Assembly: GCA_027575805.1 (NCBI GenBank)
Contig: JANBPU010000326.1
Location: 1 to 16,442, forward strand
Length of the DNA: 16,442 bases
Origin: Mycoemilia scoparia
Lineage: Eukaryota; Kickxellomycota; Kickxellomycetes; Kickxellales; Kickxellaceae
Direction: 5' to 3'
Translations under genes and position numbers: made by a program
The notes under the pieces: model-generated
Told to the model about the DNA's origin: nothing
What the model saw: only the letters and a program-made list of their open reading frames with translations
The model's database searches: none
Part shown: positions 1 through 8,835 of the stretch, one piece after another
Layout of the letters: each line of letters opens with the position of its first letter
Position numbering within the stretch: position 1 is the first letter of the stretch

Positions 1-422
1 CTGTGCCATATTGGGATTCGGGGTAGATCACCCATGTCTCCCCTATGGTGGACCCCTGGGGGCATAACATCCAACAGATTCATTATTAAAAAAGGTTTTC
101 TTGTTCATGAATGGGCATGGAGAGACATGAATGGCATATTTGACCTCTTGTTGACCACTTTGTAAATAAATTAAGGAGGGGTAAAAACATTAGATGAGAA
201 AAATAATAGATAATTGGATATTATATTGGACCTCATTGTATCTGGACAGGTGTTGCTTTATGCAATAAAAAAGGTACACAGCATTTATCAAGTTCTCTAC
301 TGCTCCTGGGACGAACCGTTCACGGCTGAAGACAAACCATCAACTCTGCCTGTCTGTCTCTCTGTATTGTCACCTTTGGAATGGAGTAAAAATACAGAAA
401 AAATAGCCCACTTCTACACACT

Positions 423-446
423 GATGATGATGATGATGATGATGAT
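423..446. repeat. (GAT)8 microsatellite
   Basis: There are eight perfect GAT units, followed by degenerate GAT-like sequence. The tract is non-coding and creates a spurious poly-Met reading frame. Confidence 0.95.
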
Positions 447-664
447 ATGATAATGATCAGCACGGCTTATCAATATTTCTTGGCCTTCTTGTGATCTAGA
501 AAGTGTGTATGTAAGCACAGTCGATGCTGTGTACATGACTGAGAAAAAGAAAAAAGTTTTTGAATTTTTATACAGTCAATAAGCTCAGAAAGAGCTAATA
601 TTATGAAGATCGCAATCAGACCATGCTAATATTATTTACTAAGCATCCCGAGTTGGCAAGCATT

Positions 665-690
665 TGTGTGTGTGTGTGTGTGTGTGTGTG
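665..690. repeat. (TG)13 microsatellite
   Basis: There are thirteen perfect TG units in non-coding DNA. Alternating purine-pyrimidine sequence of this length can adopt Z-DNA and is usually polymorphic in length. Confidence 0.95.
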
Positions 691-1496
691 TAGGTGGGTA
701 TTAATAGCAGTAAGGAGAAACTCTTTATTTATTCGGATTAACCTTTAAAAGAAACATCAACAGCAAAAGCAAAAGCTGCCACACAATTAGTATTTTTGCC
801 GGCGCTATGGATGGATGTTGTACATTTTAGCACAGACATTACGCCTGTTGCCAGCCAGTCTCTCAGTCCCTTTGCCAGCTATCCACACACACTCAGCTAC
901 ACCCTCATACATACCCCAATCGCACAAGCATATCTTTCTGCAAGACAGTCAATTACATGACCATCCCTCTCACTCTAACGATACTCTGTACCTGTAGCTG
1001 CAAGTATTACATTCTCACACTCTCTTTCATTCTGCTTTCCAGTCAGCGTAGCCTTTTGTCTCGGAGATAAAAGTCTTTTGGTATTGGTTGAAAATAAATT
1101 ATACTCAAATAGAACTATTGGCAACATGTTTATGTAAATGGAGAGAATCATCATTATCATCGTTGCCAATGACAAAATCTGTACTCTTTACATTTCATAT
1201 CGCCTTATCACACTCGTCTCTATCACAGCAGATGCCACCACAAATGAAAAGGGAGCTTCATTTTTAAAACAAGGATATATACATTGGCAATCCTGGGGGA
1301 TTGAGTTTTACCTGTCTGGGACTCTTATCATTACTCAAGGGGTATATCAGTATAGAGAATAGAGGCCCTTTGTGGTACACCCACATAGCCAGCTTTCATT
1401 GATGCCACAAAATATGAGATGTGGAGAACCAACCTTCCTATTTTGGACAGCAGGCTGTTGTTTATTTGCCTGTGTGTGTGTGTATAATAGTACTAG

Positions 1497-1514
1497 ACAG
1501 ATACAGATACAGAT
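1497..1514. repeat. (ACAGAT)3 hexanucleotide repeat
   Basis: Three perfect tandem copies of ACAGAT are visible, just downstream of a short (TG)6 run at 1471-1482. Confidence 0.85.
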
Positions 1515-1716
1515 ACACATGCCAACAGTGTGGGCAGATTCATGTGTATTAGTGTGTGCTTGTGTATTAGTCTATAACGAGCAAACAGTATACGTAAACA
1601 TTGATGAGGTTGTGCGTGCATAATAATAGCAGTGTTGGCCTATATTCTAGCACATACAAAGAGAAATGAGTTAACAATAGAAGAGCTCCTGTTGCTGTTT
1701 CTTTGTTGGTACTGAG

Positions 1717-1732
1717 AGTGAGTGAGTGAGTG
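1717..1732. repeat. (AGTG)4 tetranucleotide repeat
   Basis: Four perfect AGTG units are visible in non-coding DNA. Confidence 0.8.
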
Positions 1733-1818
1733 CAAGTGAGACACATCGATCCATTCAATAACCCATCAATTACTGAAAAATTACACATAGATATAGAGAA
1801 AAGGGTCTACATACATGG

Positions 1819-1822
<4 letters not shown>

Positions 1823-1850
<28 letters not shown>
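1823..1850. repeat. (AG)14 microsatellite in a purine tract
   Basis: There are fourteen AG units inside an uninterrupted purine run (1817-1851) on the + strand. Mirror-symmetric purine tracts of this kind can form triplex (H-) DNA and often bind GAGA-type factors. No function is shown here. Confidence 0.95.
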
Positions 1851-1854
<4 letters not shown>

Positions 1855-1910
1855 ATAAGTGAGAAAAAAATCAGCTGTATTTGTATATGTGTGGAGATTA
1901 TATGGGGTTA

Positions 1911-1928
1911 ACCACCACCACCACCACC
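1911..1928. repeat. (ACC)6 microsatellite
   Basis: There are six perfect ACC units. The same motif recurs non-coding at 2678-2692 and 9585-9602, and as its complement GGT in the glycine codons of gene 1. Confidence 0.9.
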
Positions 1929-2384
1929 ATATCTGGCTCAAGGCCTTTTGTTGTCTCTTTTAGTATAATAATGGCGGAAAAAGAGATATGGTCACCTGGA
2001 AGAGGGAGAATAGATTGATGATGGGCGGCGTGGTTTGGCCATAAAACCAGCCAAGGCATGGGGCGAAAATAAAAAATTATAAAAAGGAGCTGAGGCTATG
2101 GCTCGTGTGCAGCAGCAGGACTGCCGTATATACACAAAAACATATATGATGTAAATCCTGACCAACACACAGACACTAATACGGCAGCCAGCATCTCTGT
2201 CTGTGCTCTTTAGATCCAATATGCTTGAAGGCGTGGTGGAGGAATTACGGAGAAAGAGCGCGCGCGTGGGTCCTGATAAAGGAAAGAGGAGCAACATCCG
2301 AAAGGGCCAGCCAGGCAGGCGCGGCGTAGCCATGGGCCCGTAGCACACCACCCGGATGCTTGATGGGTAGATGGATGTTGATAG

Positions 2385-2404
2385 ATGTACATACATATGT
2401 ACAT
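2385..2404. repeat. Near-palindrome, 9-bp arms with 2-nt spacer
   Basis: The left arm ATGTACATA (2385-2393) and right arm TATGTACAT (2396-2404) are perfect reverse complements separated by CA. It lies about 1 kb upstream of gene 1 and 330 bp upstream of its candidate TATA box. A dimeric DNA-binding protein site or a small cruciform are both possible. It could also be chance in AT-rich sequence. Confidence 0.6.
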
Positions 2405-2677
2405 GCAGCATCAGTGAGAGCCAGACAGAGAAAGAATGGTTGAATAGGTAACAGGCGCGACAGCAGGAGCAGGAGCAGTTGTTAGAGCCAACTACTAGGG
2501 GGGTGAAAGACAGTGGGTGCGTGCGAGGGAGACAGGCAGGCCAAAGAGGGTGGACGTAGACAGAGCAAACTATAAATTAATGAGCCAAGGCTGTAGCTGG
2601 TTCTTTTGTGGTTTCTTATTTTTGCACTTACACTCCCTTATAATAATTTCTTTATCCATAAAATACTCTTATCCATT

Positions 2678-2692
2678 ACCACCACCACCACC
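2678..2692. repeat. (ACC)5 microsatellite
   Basis: Five perfect ACC units lie just upstream of the candidate CCAAT/TATA promoter of gene 1. Confidence 0.85.
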
Positions 2693-2711
2693 ACGCTTAT
2701 TTTGGAAGCAG

Positions 2712-2716
2712 CCAAT
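2712..2716 (+). promoter_or_regulatory. CCAAT box
   Basis: CCAAT lies 19 nt ahead of a TATA box on the same strand. CCAAT is the core site of the heterotrimeric HAP/NF-Y complex. Position and orientation fit a core promoter for gene 1, but the pentamer alone is common. Confidence 0.4.
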
Positions 2717-2718
2717 AT

Positions 2719-2729
2719 CTGATAATCAG
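2719..2729. promoter_or_regulatory. 11-bp palindrome between CCAAT and TATA boxes
   Basis: CTGAT-A-ATCAG is a perfect odd palindrome that contains a TGATAA (GATA-factor-like) core. It sits exactly between the CCAAT and TATA boxes, a typical place for an operator-like site. The factor is unknown. Confidence 0.4.
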
Positions 2730-2734
2730 GGCCA

Positions 2735-2743
2735 TATATAAAA
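2735..2743 (+). promoter_or_regulatory. TATA box candidate for gene 1
   Basis: TATATAAAA matches the TATA consensus (TATAWAWR) well. It lies 670 nt upstream of the gene 1 ATG. The sequence downstream of it is almost free of ATG, so it is the best core promoter in the region. A second match at 2078-2085 (TATAAAAA) lies upstream of ATG-containing sequence and is less likely. Confidence 0.5.
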
Positions 2744-2853
2744 GAGACTGTGTTTCTTGGTGGTTTGTTTCTGAGCTTCTTTAAAAACACCACTTTTCCA
2801 ATAGCAGAGTGAGAAGAGAAGGTAAAGCAACCAGCAGCTCCCCCCTTCAATCT

Positions 2854-2877
2854 ATGGCAACAGGGCTTGCGCTATAA
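2854..2877 (+). promoter_or_regulatory. Seven-codon upstream ORF in the gene 1 leader
   Basis: This ORF (Met-Ala-Thr-Gly-Leu-Ala-Leu-stop) begins at the only ATG between the TATA box and the gene 1 start. If transcription begins upstream of 2854 it is a lone uORF 535 nt before the main ORF, far enough for re-initiation. If transcription begins downstream it is irrelevant. The peptide is too short for a recognisable function. Confidence 0.3.
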
Positions 2878-3412
2878 TACCAACAATCCCAACAATCATA
2901 GTAGTAGCAGCAATAGTAGTAGTATTATCGCTACAATCATCGCCAGTGTGTCGTCGGCTTTCTGCCGCCTCCCTCCCTTCCCCAGCTACCAGCCTACCCC
3001 TAAAGTCTGCCCAATATAGCCTCTTTCCTGTTTTCTCTCTATATTGCCGGCACCAGGCTGTGGATTAATTCTATTGCCCGCAGCATTAACAATACCAGTG
3101 ATACAAGCAGAAGCTGTGGTGTGTATTAGTGTCGCTCCTCGCCTGCCCACGCACACATACGTATATACTTTCAGAAAGGCCAGGGAGAAAGATCTAATAT
3201 AAGCTTCTAACGCTTCCGAATACAAATATAGCCGTGGCTCCCAGAGACAGCAAAACAACAACAGTAGTAGCAATAGTAAGCACTCGTACAGGGGTGTATA
3301 TTTGCATCTCAAGCTGGGTGTTCACTTGGAGATAACCGAGTTGTGTAGTAGTAGCCGAAGAAGAAAGGAGAGGGTGTGGGCCAGAGCCTTGCCACAACAA
3401 CAGTGATTCCCC

Positions 3413-4810
3413 ATGAACAGCAACCATGTATCAATGGAGAACAGCGCTCTCTCTTCTTCCACAGCTGCCACCGCCCCACAGCAACAACAACCACCGCCGC
3501 CTTTTCCATCGCCACCCCTGCTCCGCACCTGCGAGCGCTGTAGGACGCGAAAGGTAAAGTGTGACGGTGCAAAACCAAAGTGCCGCCATTGTGTGAGGCA
3601 CCAGGCCGATTGCCTGTATCGTCCGGCCCAGAGAAGGAAAGCCTCGAATCGCAATAAGCCCCGGACCGCGTCGATTTCTGAGCAGATCGCGACCGTTTCG
3701 TCAGCGTCTTCAGGCTCAGCCACAGCGACGACGCCAACGACTAAAAGTTCTTCCTCTGCCACCACAAAACCAAAAATTTCTACGAGCACGACTGTTGCTC
3801 CTGGAATGCTTCTTCAGCACCCTCAGTCCAATATTCCACAACAGCAGCAACAGCATGCTCTATCAGCTGCGCAGCACCAACTTTTCCAGCACCTTCAGCA
3901 CCACACATTAAAAATCAATGGATGCGCGACTGCATCATCAGCGGCAGCTGGCGCTTCCCCACTGCCGCCAGCATTAGCCGTCACAGACTCCACATCAAAC
4001 AACTGCAGGCCAATGTCTTCGTCTGGTGGTGGTGGTGGTGCCCCTCTTTCCCTACACCAGCAGCAGCAGCAGCAGCAGCAGCCACTTGCCGTACCTTTTC
4101 CCAGCAAATCGGGTGAGAGCTCGCCTGCAGCACCAGGCACAGACCATTACCACAATCAGCAGTACTACCAGCAGCACCACCACCACCACCAAAAGCATGA
4201 TGCAACAACCCTGGCCAGTCCAAAATTTCCACATCCTACCATTAATATTCCCACTTCTAATACTGGTGCCTCTATACCAAAACCACAACCAAGCCTTGAA
4301 TCTTTGTCTTCAACTTCCCAAACCACTGCCGCCAGCACCACTGCACCGCCATCTTCAATAAATATTCCGATAGGCATTGCCAGCACCGTTAATCCATCGG
4401 GAAACAGCCGCCAACAATCGCACCAGCTGCCTCCGCCATCGCCGTCATCGTCATCGTCCACAGCAACGGCAACGGCAGCAAACACTGATGGTGTATCATC
4501 CAAAACTCCACCCTCATCAACATCGTCCCCAACAACGCCGGGAGCAATGACCGACTCACTATTGTCTTTGCCAAGGCTACACAATGAAGTCCAAATCCTC
4601 CAGCATTATTTCAATTCCGTTCAGCCAATGTGGTTCAACATAGTTCAAGAAAACTACTTTTGGACACTCTACAGGGCCCAGCGAGCCCCCTCGTTTTTAA
4701 TAAGCTGCATGATTCTAGCCACGCTGGACAGCCCATTCAAAATAAGCAACAACATTGTTTCTTCGGCATTTTCCCCTAACCCTGATTTATCCTCTCCCTC
4801 TCCCCAAAGC

Positions 4811-4846
<36 letters not shown>

Positions 4847-7720
4847 CAGCCATTGTACCCTCCACCGCCCTCAAGTCAGTTAATAGAGATAATATACGCC
4901 TTTGCCCAAAAACATGCCGATATTGCTGCCCTCTCAACTCCAACTATAGACAACATAAATGCCCTAATAATCCTTGCTGCCTACGAGGCACATCGAGCCA
5001 ACCTAGTATCGGCCCGCAGGCGACTGTTGCTGGGGTTGTGCATGATCAAGCGAATCTGCTTTGGCCACATCGGGTATCCGTGGACGTATGAGGGCGGGCC
5101 CACACCAGATACGAATGGGCATGACTGGTTTATGTTGGAGTATCTTAAACGAACGTTCTGGGGGATGTACACGTACTCGGTGATTATAAGCTTGGCGCTA
5201 GGCATTCCTTTTGTGATGCCGTATCCGGGGTTGCCGGACTATCCAACGTATGATCGGATCTTCAACAGCGCCACGTTTAATTCGTATCCCTTGGCGTCGA
5301 TTGTTCCGAATCGGCATGCCAAATTCTCGGCGCATGCCACACTGCATAGAATGGAGCCTATTTCTAGCTCGTATTGTGGGGGTGGTGGAAGCCAAAGGCA
5401 AGGTAATAGCGGTAGGCATTCGAGGCCTGCGACTTCGTCATCCACCACATCGTCTTCAGGATCATCGTCATTATCATCGATGGCAATGGCAGGAATAAAC
5501 AGTAGTGGTAAAAGTAATAATGCCCAGGGGATCAATAATTCAAATGAGGAGTCGCAAAAATCTAGTGAAAATGCCACTGCTGCTGCTACTACTACAACAG
5601 GGACAACAAGCCAGCAACAGCAGCCACAGCCACAAACAGAGCCACCATCATCAACGCCGACACCAACCCCCACAGACTGCCCGATAACATACGGAGAACC
5701 GCGGTACAGCTACGCAGCAGCCTTAATCCAGCTAGTCTGTATATCCAACGAAATCCACGACATGATAACCTCGTTGATAAACAGCGATAGATTGCCCCAA
5801 GTCCATGCGTTTTTAGACCTTGAAATGAAGCTGGTAAAATGGCAAACTGATCTTCCTCAATACTTGTATCCCAACCAATGCCACCATAGTCACTATCCAC
5901 CACCAGCACCGCCGCCACACAGCTTGGCACGACGACGATCCTCATCATCCTTGATGAATATGGCGTGTACGGCGAACGGCGATCAGCGAAAGCTATACGG
6001 CGAATCGGCGTTTCTGCAGTTCTTGTTTCATAGCACGCGGATGAGGTTATGGAAAATCCCCATTCTGGTGTACTTGAATAAGGAGCCGATATTGTATTAT
6101 CAACTCAAAGATTGGGAGGTGTTTAGGTCGGTTCGGATATCTGATATTACGAGTGGAAGTCATTACCAGCTGTTTAATTTTTCTGGATCTCAGCAACAAG
6201 GTTGTAGTGGTGGTGGTGGTAGTAGTAGTAGTAGTGGAGAGGGTGGCGGGTTGTTGAACCAGAATGAGATTATTGAAAAGATTAGTAATCTTCAAGATAA
6301 AATTGGTCAAACAGCCCAAGGAAACAATAATAGTAATTCAGGGGATGCCAAGAAAGATAGCGACACAAAGAACGAGGATGGTGGTGGTGGTGGCGGCGAT
6401 GATGATGATGACGACGACGACGATGATGATGATCTTAGTAGCAACTCAATGACATCTTTCAACGAATGGATGTATGAATTCGGTCTAAACCTAACAATTC
6501 ATTCATGTCGCAAAGTCGTCAATGTCTTACGCAACGGACGAACCCACTGTGAGCATTTCTATGGATTCCATCTCTGGCTAACCTTTGACGCCATGCTGGC
6601 CAGCGGGGTTTTGGCCGACATGTCCAAATCCGATGACCCTGAGACCATCGATTTTGCCATCAACGGTCAGGTTGAAATCATAAACTATCTATGGTCAATG
6701 TCCAAGCGGCCATTTGCTCATGCCGCTTTTGTCAGAACTATCGGAGCAATGATGGATCCTGATATTCTTGTGGATGTCCCGGTTGATCGGATTTCTGTAA
6801 TCCCGACTATTCCTTGCTCATTAACCACAAATGTTCCGATTGTTTCGCAAAGTGCTTCTACTCTTCAGCATGGATCTCTTGCCAGTGCCAGTGGAGGTGG
6901 TGGTGGTGGTGGTAGTGGGATGAGGAGAAATGCTCAAAGAATTATTGTCAACGATGTAAATCCCGATTTACCATCAAGCCATATCATCTCTCTGCTTGCC
7001 AGTGCGTTGTCGATTAGTGTGATGGACTTTATCATGCCCCTGGTGGCGGCCATTAATCCCACAGATATTATAATCGATACTACTGACCAGAGGACGTCGT
7101 CTCGGTGGTCCATTTTACCCAGAATTTTGCCAGCTATATCTACGTATCATTGGGCTCTAAACCTACCACCAGCTGAAATGGGATCAGCGGGGACACTAGG
7201 TTCTGGTAGCAATAGTGGAGTAGAAGGAGGAGGAGGAGGAGATGGATATGGCTATGGTAGTGATATGATGGGCGGCGGTAGCTATAGCAGCGGTGGTGGA
7301 TCATCAAACTTAGTATCAACAAGTATCCAAACATGCATGCGACATGGCCAGATAACATTTGCTGAGCCAAGGCAAAAGTTGTTTGAGTATTTGCCAAATA
7401 TCTGGTGGGATGAATTGGACTTGCCATCGATTATTTCGTTTAACCGATATTCTGTAGCCGACCTGTCCAAGTCGATATTTCCTGAGCGTGGTGGTCATCA
7501 TGTATCGAGACCTCCTCATTTTCATAAACCTAATTTACCGAATTCTCCGTCACATCTATCGACTCCTATGACTCCTGCGTTTTATGGAGTTGGTAGTGGT
7601 TATTCATCTGGGTATATGAATAACAATAACAATATGAGTCCACCGAATTCATCTAAAACAACCAGTAGCAGTAGCGGTGGTGGTGGTGGAGGAGTTGGTA
7701 GTAGTAGTAGTGATAAATAA
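3413..7720 (+). CDS. Zn2Cys6 fungal transcription factor, 1435 aa, gene 1
   Basis: This is a nuclear DNA-binding regulator. An N-terminal zinc cluster has Cys40, 43, 50, 57, 60 and 67 (CX2CX6CX6CX2CX6C), with the family's KVKCD segment and Pro56. A basic linker (about 68-86) follows, then a Ser/Thr/Gln/Pro-rich region to about 378. The fungal middle-homology domain runs from about 379 to 1375 in pieces: 379-445, 486-650 (including EYLKRTFWGMY at 576-586), 756-828 (with an LxxWxxxLP motif), 861-917, 1011-1150, 1177-1256 and 1299-1375. They are split by Gln-, Ser/Thr-, Gly- and Asp-rich inserts (Asp12 at 996-1007). The tail has SP/TP sites and poly-Ser/Gly. At 1435 aa it is well above the usual 600-1000 aa, mostly because of the inserts. 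The ATG follows an in-frame TGA at 3404-3406; Met8 is an alternative start. The ORF is uninterrupted. Targets are unknown and no orthologue name can be given. Both neighbouring intergenic regions exceed 3 kb. Confidence 0.95.
3530..3613 (+). other. Zn2Cys6 DNA-binding cluster of gene 1
   Basis: Residues 40-67 carry all six zinc-coordinating cysteines with canonical spacing, plus the basic residues (RTRKVK) between Cys43 and Cys50 that contact DNA in Gal4-type proteins. These clusters recognise CGG/CCG triplets. I see no heptad coiled coil after the cluster, so the usual dimerisation helix may be absent or displaced. Confidence 0.95.
4058..4081 (+). repeat. (CAG)8 coding repeat, poly-Gln in gene 1
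   Basis: Eight pure CAG codons encode Gln216-223 in the disordered N-terminal region. The tract is pure at DNA level, so length polymorphism is expected. Confidence 0.95.
4811..4849 (+). repeat. CAG/CAA repeat, poly-Gln inside the regulatory domain
   Basis: Nine CAG, three CAA and one CAG encode Gln467-479. The tract lies between two predicted helical parts of the middle-homology domain of gene 1, so it is probably a surface loop. The CAA interruptions at the 3' end would slow repeat expansion. Confidence 0.95.
6398..6433 (+). repeat. GAT/GAC repeat, Asp12 acidic tract in gene 1
   Basis: The codons run four GAT, four GAC, four GAT, giving twelve Asp (996-1007) directly after six Gly. The tract is strongly acidic and lies in an insert within the regulatory domain. 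It could serve as an acidic activation or histone-binding surface, but this is inference. Confidence 0.9.
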
Positions 7721-7728
7721 ATAGTAAT

Positions 7729-7734
7729 AATAAA
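7729..7734 (+). terminator. Poly(A) signal candidate of gene 1
   Basis: AATAAA begins 9 nt after the TAA stop and is followed by a T-rich run at 7749-7756. TA-repeat sequence at 7852-7869 could act as an efficiency element for a second site. Another AATAAA lies at 8139-8144, so the exact 3' end is uncertain. Confidence 0.4.
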
Positions 7735-7851
7735 TAACTTTATAACACTTTTTTTAAAATGCATTATTTTTCCTTCTCGACTCACCACTACATCTAATGT
7801 CATATTCCTCTACCTCCTTTTTATCCATCCCCTTTTTATTTTTAAATCACT

Positions 7852-7869
7852 TATATATATATATATATA
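7852..7869. repeat. (TA)9 microsatellite
   Basis: There are nine perfect TA units about 130 nt downstream of the gene 1 stop. The tract may double as a 3'-end efficiency element. Confidence 0.9.
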
Positions 7870-8455
7870 GGCTGGTTGGTTCTCTCTAAATCTTTCTACT
7901 TAAAATTACTTTTACTTATTTATTTTTGTCTGTCCTTTTGTTTCTCTATCTATCTCTCCCTCTCACTGTTTACTTTTTATTTTATTTTTCTTTTTACATA
8001 TCTTTTTTCATTTATTCATTTTCACTCACACACACATATATATATTATATATAAATTCACACGCCCACACCACCAAAATTTGTTGTTAAAATCTGATTAA
8101 CTTTTGGTAAAAATGTTCAGATATTTCTGTAATTTCTTAATAAACAATTATGTGGAAGTTTAAAATATCAATCATGCGCGCTATTACCGGTTGTTATTGT
8201 TATTATTATTATCCACGAGTGATTGTAATGACGCTTATAAATGTATTATTAAATATCAGACTAGTTCTCTGAGTAAAACGTGATCAGCCTCTCCTCCTCA
8301 TTTTTCTTGGCATTTGGGCCCAGAAATACTGGAAAAGTATTTAATGAAGTTATGGTGTGATCATCCAGATGCTATCAGTGCCTTCAAAACGCCATGTTTG
8401 GATGTGTTTGGTGGCATGTGAATGAAGCCTTATCTTCCCATTATAGTATTGGCGG

Positions 8456-8482
8456 CAGCAGCAGCAGCAGCAGCAGCAGCAG
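8456..8482. repeat. (CAG)9 microsatellite, non-coding
   Basis: There are nine perfect CAG units outside any supported gene. It is as long as the poly-Gln coding CAG runs of gene 1, showing that CAG expansion here occurs irrespective of coding context. Confidence 0.95.
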
Positions 8483-8835
8483 ATGGTTGTGGTGGAGCAC
8501 CCGTGAGAAAAGACACTGTAAGGAGAGGAAAAAGCATTTTTCGGTAGTTTCTTACAAATATTGGCATACATTTGCAAGTTGCCAGAAATTCTCTCTTTAT
8601 AAATGTATGGCACTTGAAATCAAAAACGATGTGGTGGTGTGAAGATGTGGCTTTATGGCTACACATACACACACACGCACGCACACAGAGAGAGAAAGCA
8701 TGGACCAGCAGCTGACCACTACTGCTATCTTTTTGCGTCCTGCTAAAACATTCTCTCCTCCACTCGCCGTAATCGAAAAAACAATATAAATCCCCATGTA
8801 TGCATATCACCATCATTTTATTTGTTTGGAGCAAT

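Larger units (their letters stand above)
1..2579. other. Non-coding region upstream of gene 1
   Basis: I see no convincing gene on either strand in this stretch. Open frames are short and many begin at TTG or CTG. Their translations are low-complexity (poly-Met from a GAT repeat, Cys/Val runs from TG repeats). The region holds microsatellites, two short direct-repeat pairs (106-114/126-134 and 594-604/625-635), an AATAAA at 165-170 that could be the 3' end of a gene left of the window, and a GC-richer patch at about 2020-2370. ATG triplets occur at normal frequency here, unlike the stretch that follows. It most likely belongs to the extended upstream region of gene 1, but no individual element is proven. 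Confidence 0.6.
2580..3412 (+). promoter_or_regulatory. Promoter and long ATG-depleted 5' leader of gene 1
   Basis: After the ATG at 2580 only one further ATG (2854) occurs before the gene 1 start at 3413, whereas the complementary triplet CAT occurs about eight times. Such strand-specific loss of ATG is the mark of selection on a scanned mRNA leader. A TATA box (2735) and CCAAT box (2712) sit near the left part of the depleted stretch, so transcription probably starts within about 2760-2900, giving a leader of roughly 500-650 nt. The leader is rich in AGT/AGC/CAA runs (2899-2925, 3250-3275, 3345-3353) and has a pyrimidine-rich patch at 2960-3000. A 5'-UTR intron cannot be excluded: CTAAC at 3207-3211 is followed 20 nt later by TAG, but no convincing donor was found. 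Confidence 0.6.
7721..8340. other. 3' flank of gene 1
   Basis: This stretch is AT-rich and, from about 7880 to 8025, strongly pyrimidine-rich on the + strand. It includes (TA)9 at 7852-7869 and a CA/TA alternating stretch at about 8024-8053. Two AATAAA signals (7729-7734 and 8139-8144) suggest mRNA 3' ends. No gene is visible: the 74-residue open frame here is a Ser/Leu/Phe low-complexity product of the CT-rich sequence. Confidence 0.6.

Noticed and set aside
214..450. Open frame ending in poly-Met
   Set aside because: It starts at TTG and owes its tail to the (GAT)8 repeat. No coding signal was seen.
1992..2411. Minus-strand open frame of 139 codons
   Set aside because: It has no recognisable domain and mixed low-complexity sequence, and at this length a chance open frame in a GC-richer patch is likely.
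3309..3789. Two minus-strand open frames of 142 and 155 codons opposite the start of gene 1
   Set aside because: They overlap the zinc-cluster coding region antisense and encode Cys/Val/Gly runs that are complements of Gln/Ser/Pro codons, so they are shadows.
5360..5680. Unspliced intron in the Ser/Thr/Gln-rich stretch of gene 1
   Set aside because: The stretch stays open over 320 nt, its trinucleotide repeats are in phase with hydrophilic codons, and I found no clean GTATGT...CTAAC...YAG set.
3413..7720. CTG read as serine (CUG-clade yeast)
   Set aside because: CTG codons fall at positions where Leu fits, such as ARRRLLLGL in gene 1 and ACLLCRR in gene 2.
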